A program made the translations under genes and the position numbers. DNA of 64,000 nt from Pararhodobacter sp. (lineage in GTDB: Bacteria > Pseudomonadota > Alphaproteobacteria > Rhodobacterales > Rhodobacteraceae), in assembly GCA_020832545.1 (NCBI GenBank), contig JAFIEK010000001.1, positions 124,001 through 188,000 on the forward strand, read 5' to 3'. Below, in pieces: positions 28,686-36,758 of the stretch. The notes under the pieces are model-generated. The model ran no database searches. It saw only the letters and a program-made list of their open reading frames with translations, and was not told where the DNA came from. Numbering within the stretch: position 1 is the stretch's first letter; each line of letters starts with the position of its first letter.

Positions 28686-30443
28686 TCAAGCGCCGGGCTT
28701 GCGCACCTCATGGCGCGTGCGCTCCAGCGTGGCGCGCGTCAGCGCGGGGGCCAGCGCCTCCATCGCGTCAAGCTGGGTCAGATACAGCCCATCCAGATGC
28801 TCCAGAAAATCTGATCGCCGCAACCGGTCCATCACCGGACCCTTGACCTCGGACAGGTGCAGCCTGACCCCGGCATCGCGCAGTTTGGCCTGAATCATCT
28901 CAAGGCTTTCCAGCGCCGAAGCATCGACCTCATTCACAGCCGAGAACATCAAAACCAGATGCTTCAGCGCTGTGTTCTCGGCGATCTTGGACTGCACCAG
29001 TTCTTCAAGGTAGCGCGCATTGGGGAAATACAGGCTCTCGTCCACCCGTAATGTCACCACCTCCGGCGTGGTGACCACCTCATAGCGGTTGATGTTGCGA
29101 AAATGCCCGGTGCCCGGAACCTGCCCCACCTCAGCCACATGCGGGCGCGAGGTGCGGTAGAGGTGAAGCACCAGCGACAGGCCCACGCCCGCCGCCAGCC
29201 CCTGTTCCACGCCCCACAACAGCGTCACTGCCATGGTCGCCGCCATCGCAGCGCCATCGGCCCGGCTATAGGCCCAGGCGCGCGGCAGGGCGCGGAAATC
29301 CAGCAACGACAGCACCGCCACGATGATGATTGCCGCCAGCGTGGCATTGGGCAGGAAATACAACAGCGGCGTCAGTGCCAGCAGGGCGGCCGCAATCATC
29401 AGCGCCGTGAAGGCCCCGGCGGCTGGCGTCTGCGCCCCGGCATCGAAATTGACAATTGAGCGTGACAGCCCCCCGGTGACCGGCATCGCCTGCACCAGCC
29501 CGGCCCCCAGATTGGCCGCGCCAAGCGCCACCAGTTCGCGGTCAGGGTTGATGCTTTGACGCCGCTTGGCCGCCAGCGTCTGCGCAATGGAGATTGATTC
29601 GACATATCCGACCAGTGCGATCAGTGCCGAGGGCAGCAGAAGATAGGTGATCAGATCGACATCGAAGGCCGGCAACTCCAGCGGCGGCAGCCCGCGCGGG
29701 ATATCCCCAACAATCCGCAGCCCCTGCGCATCCAACCCCAATAGCCAGACCGCCAGAGTGGACACCAGCACCGCTACAAACAGCCCGCCCCGCGCCAGAA
29801 GGGTGGCCGCGCCTGCGCCCAGACCCAGCGCGCGCAGGGCAGGGGCCAGACCCTTACGTGACCAGAACAAAAAGGCCAGCACCAGCGCCGACATCACCAG
29901 CGTGGGCCAGTTTACACCGCCAATATTGGCGACAATCGAAGGGATCACCTCGGGCAGGGTCTTGCCGGTAGTCTGGATGCCCAGCAAATGCCGTATCTGG
30001 CTGGCGGCGATCAGGATACCGGCGGCGGTGATGAAACCCGAAATCACCGGATGGCTGAGGAAATTCGCGACAAACCCCAGCCGAAAAAGCCCCATGACCA
30101 GCATCAGCGCGCCCGAGATCAGCGCGATCCACAGCGCAGCCAGATGATACCCCGGTGTGCCAATCTCGGCGATCGACCCTGCGGTGGCCGCCGTCATCAA
30201 AGCCACCACCGCCACCGGCCCGACCGCCAGTGCCGAGGATGACCCGAGGAGCGCATAGATCAGGAGCGGCAGGATCGCCCCGTAAAGCCCGGCCTGCGGC
30301 GGCAGGCCCGCCAGCATGGCATAGGCCATGCCCTGTGGAATCAGCATGATCGTGACCACCAGCGCCGCGACCAGGTCGCCAGAGAGGTTTTCACGCGAAT
30401 AGCTGCGACCCCAGTCCAGCAGGGGCAAGCGACGGACAGACAT
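28686..30443 (-). CDS. SulP-family anion transporter with STAS domain
   Basis: A 585-residue SulP protein. The N-terminal ~420 residues are polytopic, with the family region IPQGMAYAMLAGLPPQAGLYGAI opening the core and VTGGLSRSIVNFDAGAQTP in mid-protein. Residues ~440-560 form a STAS domain (LRVDESLYFPNARYLEELV). Members carry sulfate, bicarbonate or dicarboxylates by symport or exchange; the substrate is not clear here. Nothing nearby points to a carbonic anhydrase partner. Confidence 0.9.
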   Translation of the reverse strand: MSVRRLPLLDWGRSYSRENLSGDLVAALVVTIMLIPQGMAYAMLAGLPPQAGLYGAILPLLIYALLGSSSALAVGPVAVVALMTAATAGSIAEIGTPGYHLAALWIALISGALMLVMGLFRLGFVANFLSHPVISGFITAAGILIAASQIRHLLGIQTTGKTLPEVIPSIVANIGGVNWPTLVMSALVLAFLFWSRKGLAPALRALGLGAGAATLLARGGLFVAVLVSTLAVWLLGLDAQGLRIVGDIPRGLPPLELPAFDVDLITYLLLPSALIALVGYVESISIAQTLAAKRRQSINPDRELVALGAANLGAGLVQAMPVTGGLSRSIVNFDAGAQTPAAGAFTALMIAAALLALTPLLYFLPNATLAAIIIVAVLSLLDFRALPRAWAYSRADGAAMAATMAVTLLWGVEQGLAAGVGLSLVLHLYRTSRPHVAEVGQVPGTGHFRNINRYEVVTTPEVVTLRVDESLYFPNARYLEELVQSKIAENTALKHLVLMFSAVNEVDASALESLEMIQAKLRDAGVRLHLSEVKGPVMDRLRRSDFLEHLDGLYLTQLDAMEALAPALTRATLERTRHEVRKPGA

Positions 30444-30533
30444 GATGAAGACCCTTGATTCAAACGACGCCGAGTGACGGCTTCATGGGTCTATATACGC
30501 GCAGAATGATATATTGCAAGACTTGAATATATA

Positions 30534-31247
30534 TCAGGCCATAGTGCCGGGCAGGGCGCTTTCAGCCGACTGCCGGATTGCGCGGATATTCGCGCCATAC
30601 ACGTCCGGCGCATCGACAGAGCCGCCCTTGAACACTGCAGACCCCGCCACCAGCACATCGGCGCCTGCACGCGCCATCAGGGGCGCGGTCTCGGTTGTAA
30701 TGCCGCCATCGATCTCGATATGGATGGGCCGGTCGCCGATCATCGCGCGTAAACTTCTCACCTTGGCGATCTGGCTGTGAATAAACTTCTGACCACCGAA
30801 ACCAGGGTTGACCGTCATCACGCAGATCAGATCGACCATATCGAGTAGGTGTTCAACGCCATCAATCCCGGTGCCGGGGTTGATGGCCAGACCGGCTTTC
30901 TTCCCCGTCGCGCGAATGGCTTGCAGGGTGCGGTGGATATGCGGACCAGCCTCCAGATGGGCGGTGATGATATCCGCACCGGCATCCGCGAAAGCCTGAA
31001 TATACGGGTCCACCGGGGCGATCATCAGATGAACATCCATCACGCCCGCAATATGCGGCCGGATCGCCGCGCACATCGCCGGGCCGAAGGTGAGATTGGG
31101 CACAAAATGGCCGTCCATGACATCCACATGCACCCAGTCCGCACCCTGATCTTCAATCGCGCGACATTCCGCACCAAAGCGGGCAAAGTCAGCCGAAAGG
31201 ATGGAGGGGGCAATCTTGATCCGGCGGTCGAATGGCATGGGCGTCAT
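30534..31247 (-). CDS. rpe: Ribulose-phosphate 3-epimerase
   Basis: A 237-residue TIM-barrel Rpe that interconverts ribulose-5-P and xylulose-5-P. Metal and catalytic motifs are present: APSILSADFARFG, VDVMDGHFVPNLTFGP, MTVNPGFGGQKF and EIDGGIT. The ATG at 31247 is chosen because AGGACC lies 7 bases upstream; an ATG nine bases further in has no ribosome-binding site, and longer extensions run through AT-rich non-coding DNA. Confidence 0.94.
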   Translation of the reverse strand: MTPMPFDRRIKIAPSILSADFARFGAECRAIEDQGADWVHVDVMDGHFVPNLTFGPAMCAAIRPHIAGVMDVHLMIAPVDPYIQAFADAGADIITAHLEAGPHIHRTLQAIRATGKKAGLAINPGTGIDGVEHLLDMVDLICVMTVNPGFGGQKFIHSQIAKVRSLRAMIGDRPIHIEIDGGITTETAPLMARAGADVLVAGSAVFKGGSVDAPDVYGANIRAIRQSAESALPGTMA

Positions 31248-31610
31248 GACAGGGGTCCTGGACACGAGGAGGAGGCAATGCGCGCGACCTAAGTCATTGC
31301 GACAGAATCGTCCACCAGAAACCTGAACGGGTGGCGAGGATTTGGGATCAGATATAATGCCTATAATCAGTATTATGTAATATATATGCGATGCGTTGAA
31401 CTGCCCAAATTTCATTATATCTATGTATACCGGTTACTTACGCCTCCAATCTAAGCAATGATGAAAGTCAGAGAAAAACCACCAGTTCCGCCCAGCCTTA
31501 ATCAGATGTTAAGGGCTGCACCGGATGATCGCGCTTGTCATCAATGAGTCGCAACTCGACTGCTTTTCGATCTTTCTGCATGTAACCTCATATAATGTAA
31601 CGAGAACCGC
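31248..31610. other. AT-rich divergent intergenic region
   Basis: This 363-base gap separates rpe (minus) from the hypothetical gene at 31611 (plus). Its centre (about 31,350-31,440) is much richer in A+T than its surroundings. It holds a perfect ATAAT-CAGT-ATTAT palindrome (31363-31376) and several TATAAT-like hexamers on both strands, so it probably contains both promoters. I see no gene in it. Confidence 0.5.
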
Positions 31611-31997
31611 ATGATCCGGTCCATCGCCCAGACTACAAACCTGCGCCCAGTTCCGCCGCTGCCTGATGCGCTGCGCCAGGCGCGAACCGTCCTTGTTGTC
31701 GAAGCTGCGGGCGCGTTGCGCTTTTTGGAACGCAATCCGATGCAGCAAGGCGTGGTGATGACCCATATGCGGATGCTGAATCTGCATATGCTGGCACAGA
31801 TCGCCCCCGATGCCGTGATCGGCCCGCTGATCGGGCCTGGTTGGGATAGCCTCGATCTGGGTATCGCACTTGAAGAACTGGGATATGAGGGTACGTTCTA
31901 CATTCTCACGCGGCCGTTGCCGCGCGCAGAATTGGTGTTGCGTGAGTTGCGGGGCTGCTGCCCGACATTGACGATCAAGCTGATAGAGACCGCCTGA
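31611..31997 (+). CDS. Conserved hypothetical protein, 128 aa
   Basis: A 128-residue soluble protein with alternating hydrophobic strands and helices (ARTVLVVEAAGALRFLE, VIGPLIGPGWDSLDLGIALEELGYEGTF). The order resembles a response-regulator receiver or another small Rossmann-like domain. The phospho-acceptor Asp pair of a true receiver is not evident (VLVVE in place of VLVVDD), so it may be a degenerate receiver. It stands alone between the AT-rich gap and betC. Function unknown. Confidence 0.65.
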   Translation: MIRSIAQTTNLRPVPPLPDALRQARTVLVVEAAGALRFLERNPMQQGVVMTHMRMLNLHMLAQIAPDAVIGPLIGPGWDSLDLGIALEELGYEGTFYILTRPLPRAELVLRELRGCCPTLTIKLIETA

Positions 31998-32038
31998 GTC
32001 CGGTCCAGTTTTGTGTGCGCCAACCGCGCTTCCCCAGA

Positions 32039-33547
32039 TCATTCGCCACGCGGATAGCGTTGCGCATCCTCTAGCACGTTCAGATCCATGTGATTGCGCA
32101 TGTAGCGCTCGGACGCGCGCTGTAACGGTTGAAAATCCCAAGGGAAGAACGCACCGTTGCGCAGCGCCTCATAAACCACCCAGCGACGCGCCTGGCTTTC
32201 GCGCACTTCGGCGTCATAGGCTGTCAGATCCCAGCGCGCCGTGGCCATTGCGCGCAACCGCTCCAGAACTGGCAAACAGGTCGGATCGCCCGCCAGATTG
32301 GTCCGCTCGTCCGGGTCAGTGTCGAGGTTGAACAACTGCTCCGGATCCGCCGGGCACCGGATGTATTTCCAGGGTCCGTCCACCAGTGCCACCAACGGCG
32401 TGATTGAACCTTCGGCGGCGTATTCCATGGCCACCGGCCCGCGCCCGCCAGTGCCCTGCATCAGCGGCAACAGCGACTCGCCATCGGTCCAGGGCGCCAC
32501 CGCCGACAGATCGATCCCGGCCAGCCCCGCAAGCGTTGGCAGCAGATCGATGGTAGAGACCGGCGTATCGACCCGCCCACCGGGCTGCCCGGGTATCGAA
32601 ATCATCATCGGCACGCGCGCCGAACCCTCGAAAAAATTCATCTTGAACCACAGGCCACGCTCGCCCAGCATTTCGCCGTGATCAGACACCACGACAATGA
32701 TCGCCTCTTGCCGCGTGGCCTCCAACACCGCCAGAACCTCGCCGATCTTGTCATCGACATAAGAAATGTTTGCGAAATATCCGCGCCTTGCGCGGCGAAC
32801 CTGATCCGCTGTGATATCAAACGCGCGCCAGTCACAACTGTCCATGATGCGCTTTGAATGCGGGTCCTGCGCGTCATAATCGATGGCTTCCGGCGGCTCC
32901 AGCTGCGCGCAGCCCTCATAAAGATCCCAGTATTTGCGCCGCGCCACGAACGGGTCATGCGGATGGGTAAAGCTGACCGTCAGGCACCAGGGCCGCGCAT
33001 CATGCCCGCGCGCCAGATCATAAAGCTTCTGGACGGCCAGATGCGCCACCTCGTCATCGTATTCCAGCTGGTTGGTGATCTCGGCCACCCCTGCCCCGGT
33101 CACCGATCCCAGGTTGTGGTACCACCAGTCAATCCGCTCATCCGGCTTGCGGTAATCCGGCGTCCAGCCAAAATCGGCGGGATAGACATCGGTGGTCAGC
33201 CGCTCCTCAAACCCGTGCAACTGGTCAGGGCCAACAAAATGCATCTTGCCCGAAAGACAGGTGCGATAGCCCGCCCGGCGCAGGTGGTGGGCATAGGTCG
33301 GCACGTCCGAGCAGAACTCGGCGGCGTTGTCATAAACCCGGGTGCGGCGCGGCAACTGGCCGGACATGAAACTGGCCCGCCCCGGCGCGCACAGCGGGCT
33401 GGCGGTATAAGCCCGTGCGAACCGCTTCGAATGCGCGGCCAGCTTGCGCAGGTTCGGCACATGCAGAAAATCGGCCGGCCCGTCAGAAAACAGCGTGCCG
33501 GTCAACTGGTCGGCCATCAGGATCAGGATATTGGGGGCGGCAGTCAT
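32039..33547 (-). CDS. betC: Choline-sulfatase-type sulfatase
   Basis: A 502-residue type I sulfatase. The formylglycine motif C-x-P-x-R is in PLCAPGRASFMSG (about residues 51-63), metal-binding Asp residues lie in ILMADQL and VVSDHGEMLGERGLW. The C-terminal ~60 residues, rich in Trp, Asn and Arg, carry the choline-sulfatase tail (SQARRWVVYEALRNG). It would split choline-O-sulfate to choline for glycine betaine synthesis. No betABI genes are adjacent. The start at 33547 follows GGAGAGCC; an upstream in-frame codon is less likely. Confidence 0.88.
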   Translation of the reverse strand: MTAAPNILILMADQLTGTLFSDGPADFLHVPNLRKLAAHSKRFARAYTASPLCAPGRASFMSGQLPRRTRVYDNAAEFCSDVPTYAHHLRRAGYRTCLSGKMHFVGPDQLHGFEERLTTDVYPADFGWTPDYRKPDERIDWWYHNLGSVTGAGVAEITNQLEYDDEVAHLAVQKLYDLARGHDARPWCLTVSFTHPHDPFVARRKYWDLYEGCAQLEPPEAIDYDAQDPHSKRIMDSCDWRAFDITADQVRRARRGYFANISYVDDKIGEVLAVLEATRQEAIIVVVSDHGEMLGERGLWFKMNFFEGSARVPMMISIPGQPGGRVDTPVSTIDLLPTLAGLAGIDLSAVAPWTDGESLLPLMQGTGGRGPVAMEYAAEGSITPLVALVDGPWKYIRCPADPEQLFNLDTDPDERTNLAGDPTCLPVLERLRAMATARWDLTAYDAEVRESQARRWVVYEALRNGAFFPWDFQPLQRASERYMRNHMDLNVLEDAQRYPRGE

Positions 33548-33712
33548 GGGCTCTCCTGTCGGTTTCAGCTCAGTCAAGCATTCTCCATGTCACGCAAACC
33601 CGGTAAAAACGACCCGTAATCCACAGAAAACGCGCGGGACTTCGGCGTTGCCCTCTGGCGTTCACCGCGACGGCCGCTATGCTGGCCGCAAAGCACAACG
33701 ATGGAGCAAAGC

Positions 33713-34549
33713 ATGCCCGCCAAACTGCTGTTGATCATTCTGGATGGCGTGCCCCATGCGAATTGGCGGCGCTACTTTGGCTGCCTAGAGGGCTGGGTTG
33801 CCACGGGCGAGGCGCGGGTGTGGAAAATGCGGGCCTCGCTGCCGTCGATGTCGGGGCCTTGTTATGCCTCAATCGGTTCGGGCAATCCACCGCAGGTGCA
33901 CGGCGTCTTGTCAAACGGGATCATCAAGCGCGTAGACCTGCCCGATGTCTTTTCCGAAGTGCGCAAGGCCGGTGGCGTGACTGGCGCGGTTGCGCATTCC
34001 TGGTGGTCGGAGTTCTTCAACCGCTCGCCCTTCGATATCGTGCGCGACATCGAATATGATGAACCAGACAGCGCCAGCATCAATCATGGCCGCTTCCATA
34101 CGATGACGGGATATGACCGGCACAATCAGGCAACCCCTTGTGATGCCGATCTTTTTGCCACGCTGACCAACCTGTGTCAGCGGTTTGATCTGAACTACGG
34201 CATGCTGCACACCTGCACGCTGGACAGCATGGGGCATCGCTTTGGCCATGATTGCAGCGAAATGGATCATGCCTGCGCGCTGATGGATGCGATGCTGGCG
34301 GGCTTTCTGCCGCGCTGGCGTGCGATGGGGTATGAGGTGATTGTTACCGCCGATCACGGTCAGTCGCTGCGCGGACATCACGGCGGTACGGGCGAAGATC
34401 AGCGCGATTTCGCGCTATATTATTTCGGTGATGGCGAGGGACCAAAGGGTGACGTGGTGCTGGACCAGCTGGCGCTGGCACCGACAATCCTGAAACGTAT
34501 GGGTTGCCCCGTGCCACCCACGATGAAAGCCGCGCCCTTCCTGAGCTGA
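33713..34549 (+). CDS. Alkaline-phosphatase-superfamily nucleotide pyrophosphatase/phosphodiesterase-like protein
   Basis: A 278-residue protein of the alkaline phosphatase superfamily. Metal-ligand patterns are LLIILDGV at the N-terminus, LDSMGHRFGH in mid-protein and VTADHGQSLRGHHGG near the C-terminus, with Ser or Thr of the SMSG region as the likely nucleophile. It probably hydrolyses a phosphodiester or phosphonate; the substrate is unknown. The ATG at 33713 has GGAG six bases upstream; a second ATG at 33701 is in frame. It is divergent from betC and convergent with the enoyl-CoA hydratase. Confidence 0.82.
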   Translation: MPAKLLLIILDGVPHANWRRYFGCLEGWVATGEARVWKMRASLPSMSGPCYASIGSGNPPQVHGVLSNGIIKRVDLPDVFSEVRKAGGVTGAVAHSWWSEFFNRSPFDIVRDIEYDEPDSASINHGRFHTMTGYDRHNQATPCDADLFATLTNLCQRFDLNYGMLHTCTLDSMGHRFGHDCSEMDHACALMDAMLAGFLPRWRAMGYEVIVTADHGQSLRGHHGGTGEDQRDFALYYFGDGEGPKGDVVLDQLALAPTILKRMGCPVPPTMKAAPFLS

Positions 34550-34567
34550 CAGCAGCCCTGCCCTGCC

Positions 34568-35356
34568 CTATGCCCAATCCGGCGCGCGCTTTTCGATAAA
34601 CGCCTGAATCCCCTCATCGGTGTCGCGCTCCAGCATGTTTTCAACCATCACCTGTCCGGTCAGGGCATAGGCCTGATCCAACGGCAGGTTGATCTGGTCA
34701 TAGAACGCGCGTTTGCCGATGCGCACCGCCGCCCCCAGCTTGGCCGCCACCGTCTGCGCCAGGGCCATGGTCTCGGCCTCCAGATCCTCGGGCGGCGCGG
34801 TGCGGTTGATCAGCCCCAGCTCCAGCGCGCGGGTCGCCGGGATGAACTGGCCGGTGGTCAGCATCTCGAACGCGGCCTTGCGCGACAGGTTGCGGGTCAG
34901 CGCCACCATGGGCGTTGAGCAGAAAAGCCCGATATTCACACCGTTCACCCCAAAGCGCGCGTCCGAGGCCGCCACCGCCATGTCGCAGCTTGCGACCAAC
35001 TGGCAGCCCGCCGCCGTGGCGATGCCGTGGACCTGCGCGATCACCGGTTGCGGCAGCGCCGGGATCAGTTGCATCACCTCGGCACAGCGGTTGAACAGGT
35101 CCGCAAAATAGGCCGCGCCCTTGTCCGGGGCTGCGCGCCCGGCCTGCATTTCCTTCAGATCATGGCCCGCACAGAACGCCTTGCCCGTGCCCTTGATCAC
35201 CACCACCCGCACCTGCGCATCCGCCCCTGCCCGGGTCAGCGCCGCCTTAAGCGCTGCCAGCATCGCATCAGACAAGGCATTGAGTTTTTGCGGGTTTTGC
35301 AGTGACAGAACTGCCACATGTTCCGTCACGTCATATCCGACCAGCGCATCACTCAT
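34568..35356 (-). CDS. Enoyl-CoA hydratase-related protein (ECHDC3-like)
   Basis: A 262-residue crotonase-fold protein. The two oxyanion-hole regions are GTGKAFCAGHDLKEM (about residues 57-71) and HGIATAAGCQLVASCDMAV (about 109-127). The tail FIEKRAPDWA is typical of the group related to human ECHDC3. The hydratase Glu pair is not complete, so the reaction is uncertain. AAGGAGG precedes the ATG at 35356. Confidence 0.86.
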   Translation of the reverse strand: MSDALVGYDVTEHVAVLSLQNPQKLNALSDAMLAALKAALTRAGADAQVRVVVIKGTGKAFCAGHDLKEMQAGRAAPDKGAAYFADLFNRCAEVMQLIPALPQPVIAQVHGIATAAGCQLVASCDMAVAASDARFGVNGVNIGLFCSTPMVALTRNLSRKAAFEMLTTGQFIPATRALELGLINRTAPPEDLEAETMALAQTVAAKLGAAVRIGKRAFYDQINLPLDQAYALTGQVMVENMLERDTDEGIQAFIEKRAPDWA

Positions 35357-35454
35357 CTTGTCCTCCTTCGCGTTTGCGGTGACTTTAGAGGCCGCCACCG
35401 CAAATGCAAACGAGATTGCGGGGCATGGCGGGGTATCCGGGGAGGGAGAGGCCG

Positions 35455-35874
35455 ATGGATGTAAAGATGGATGCCGCAGCGCTCAATGCGTTTTTGCTGC
35501 AAGCCTATCCGCAGATCGCCGATGACTTCCGTATTGAGCGCGTGGCGCCGATGGAAGCCGATATCCGGCTTCTCACCGCCGAGCGGCATCTCAGGCCGGG
35601 GGGCACAGTGTCAGGTCCGACGATGTTCGCCTTGGCCGATCTGGGGATGTATGCGGTCACGCTGGCAATGATCGGCCCCAAGGCGATGACGGTCACCACA
35701 AATTGCGCGATCGATTTCATGCGCAAACCCGCGCCCGACCGCGACATGATCGGGCGGGCGCGGCTGTTGAAACTGGGCCGCGTGCTGGCGGTGGGCGATG
35801 TGATGCTCTACTCGGAAGGCCAGAACGCCCCTGTGGCGCGCGCCGGGCTGACCTATTCGATCCCGCGCGATTGA
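35455..35874 (+). CDS. PaaI-like hotdog-fold thioesterase
   Basis: A 139-residue hotdog-fold protein with a PaaI/DUF4442-like core: the long helix GGTVSGPTMFALADLGMYAV, with the catalytic-type Asp, and the later strand TTNCAIDFMRKPA. It probably hydrolyses an acyl-CoA thioester. The ATG at 35455 has GGAGGGAGAG upstream; an earlier in-frame start has none. It is divergent from the enoyl-CoA hydratase, which suggests a shared acyl-CoA role. Confidence 0.82.
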   Translation: MDVKMDAAALNAFLLQAYPQIADDFRIERVAPMEADIRLLTAERHLRPGGTVSGPTMFALADLGMYAVTLAMIGPKAMTVTTNCAIDFMRKPAPDRDMIGRARLLKLGRVLAVGDVMLYSEGQNAPVARAGLTYSIPRD

Positions 35875-35878
35875 CCGC

Positions 35879-36595
35879 TCACGGCTTGAGCCGCACCTCG
35901 GGGTTGTTGCCGATCTTGCGCATCTCAAACCCGCCGGCCTTCTGCACCAACTCGCTGAGCTTGGCACAGCCGTAAGTGCGGCTGTCAAAATCCGGATGCG
36001 TGGCCTGGATCGTCTGACCCAATACCCCCAACGCAAACCATTCCTGATCTTTGTCCAGCGCCTGCATCGCGGCGGCCAGCAACGGGCGGGCATCGGGCGG
36101 GGTCATGCGCTTAGGGGCATCGCGCGGGGTGTCGCGGGCGTCGCGCTCTGGCTCGGGCAGAAGATTCTCGACGAAGATGAAGCGCTTGCAGGCTTTGCGG
36201 AAAGCCTCGGGCGTTTTTTGCTGGCCGATGCCATAGACATCAAGCCCCTGTTCGCGGATCCGCGAGGCTAGGCGCGTGAAATCGCTGTCCGATGAGATCA
36301 GCACGAAACCGTCAAACCGGCCAGAATGCAACAGGTCCATCGCATCAATCACCAGCGCGATATCGGACGAGTTCTTGCCCACGGTATTGGCCGGCTGATG
36401 ATGCGGCACCAGCGCAAGGGTAGGCAGGATCGCCTGCCAGCCGTTCATCTGCGGGCGTGAGAAATCGCCATAGATGCGGCGCACCGAGGCTTCGCCAAGG
36501 GCGGCGATCTCGTCAAAGATGGCCTCGGCCCATTTGGGAGAGGAATTGTCGGCGTCGATCAGGACGGCGAGAAGTGGGATACCGGCGCGGGCCAT
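35879..36595 (-). CDS. NYN-domain nuclease-like protein with C-terminal LOTUS-like domain
   Basis: A 238-residue LabA/MARF1-type protein. The PIN-like NYN domain has conserved acidic residues at IDADNSS (about 13), KNSSDIALVIDAMDLL (about 84) and ISSDSDFTRLASRIRE (about 100). The C-terminal ~70 residues resemble an OST-HTH/LOTUS domain (WFALGVLGQTIQATHPDFDSRTYG). Such proteins are thought to bind or cut RNA. Convergent with the thioesterase, 4 bases apart. Confidence 0.85.
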   Translation of the reverse strand: MARAGIPLLAVLIDADNSSPKWAEAIFDEIAALGEASVRRIYGDFSRPQMNGWQAILPTLALVPHHQPANTVGKNSSDIALVIDAMDLLHSGRFDGFVLISSDSDFTRLASRIREQGLDVYGIGQQKTPEAFRKACKRFIFVENLLPEPERDARDTPRDAPKRMTPPDARPLLAAAMQALDKDQEWFALGVLGQTIQATHPDFDSRTYGCAKLSELVQKAGGFEMRKIGNNPEVRLKP

Positions 36596-36634
36596 GGCGT
36601 GTATGTCTTTCGGCTGAGTGTGTGGTCAGGGCGC

Positions 36635-36710
36635 AGGGGGGCTTTTCCAGCCCCCCTCTTCGGCTTCGCCGAATTCACCCCTTGGAAGATATTTTCAAGT
36701 AGATGAAGGG
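36635..36710. repeat. GC hairpin plus short interspersed element, copy 2
   Basis: An AGGGGGGC / GCCCCCCT hairpin is followed by CTTCGGCTTCGCCGAA, a second short palindrome, and then by the TATTT-N6-AGATGAA core (36690-36707) also seen downstream of murI. The block fills the gap between mfd and the NYN gene. It is probably a REP-like or 3'-processing element; no T-run follows the hairpin. Confidence 0.45.
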
Positions 36711-36758
36711 GCGATTTTTCGGCCCCATCAGGCCATGCGGCAGCGCAGATTGCAAGCC

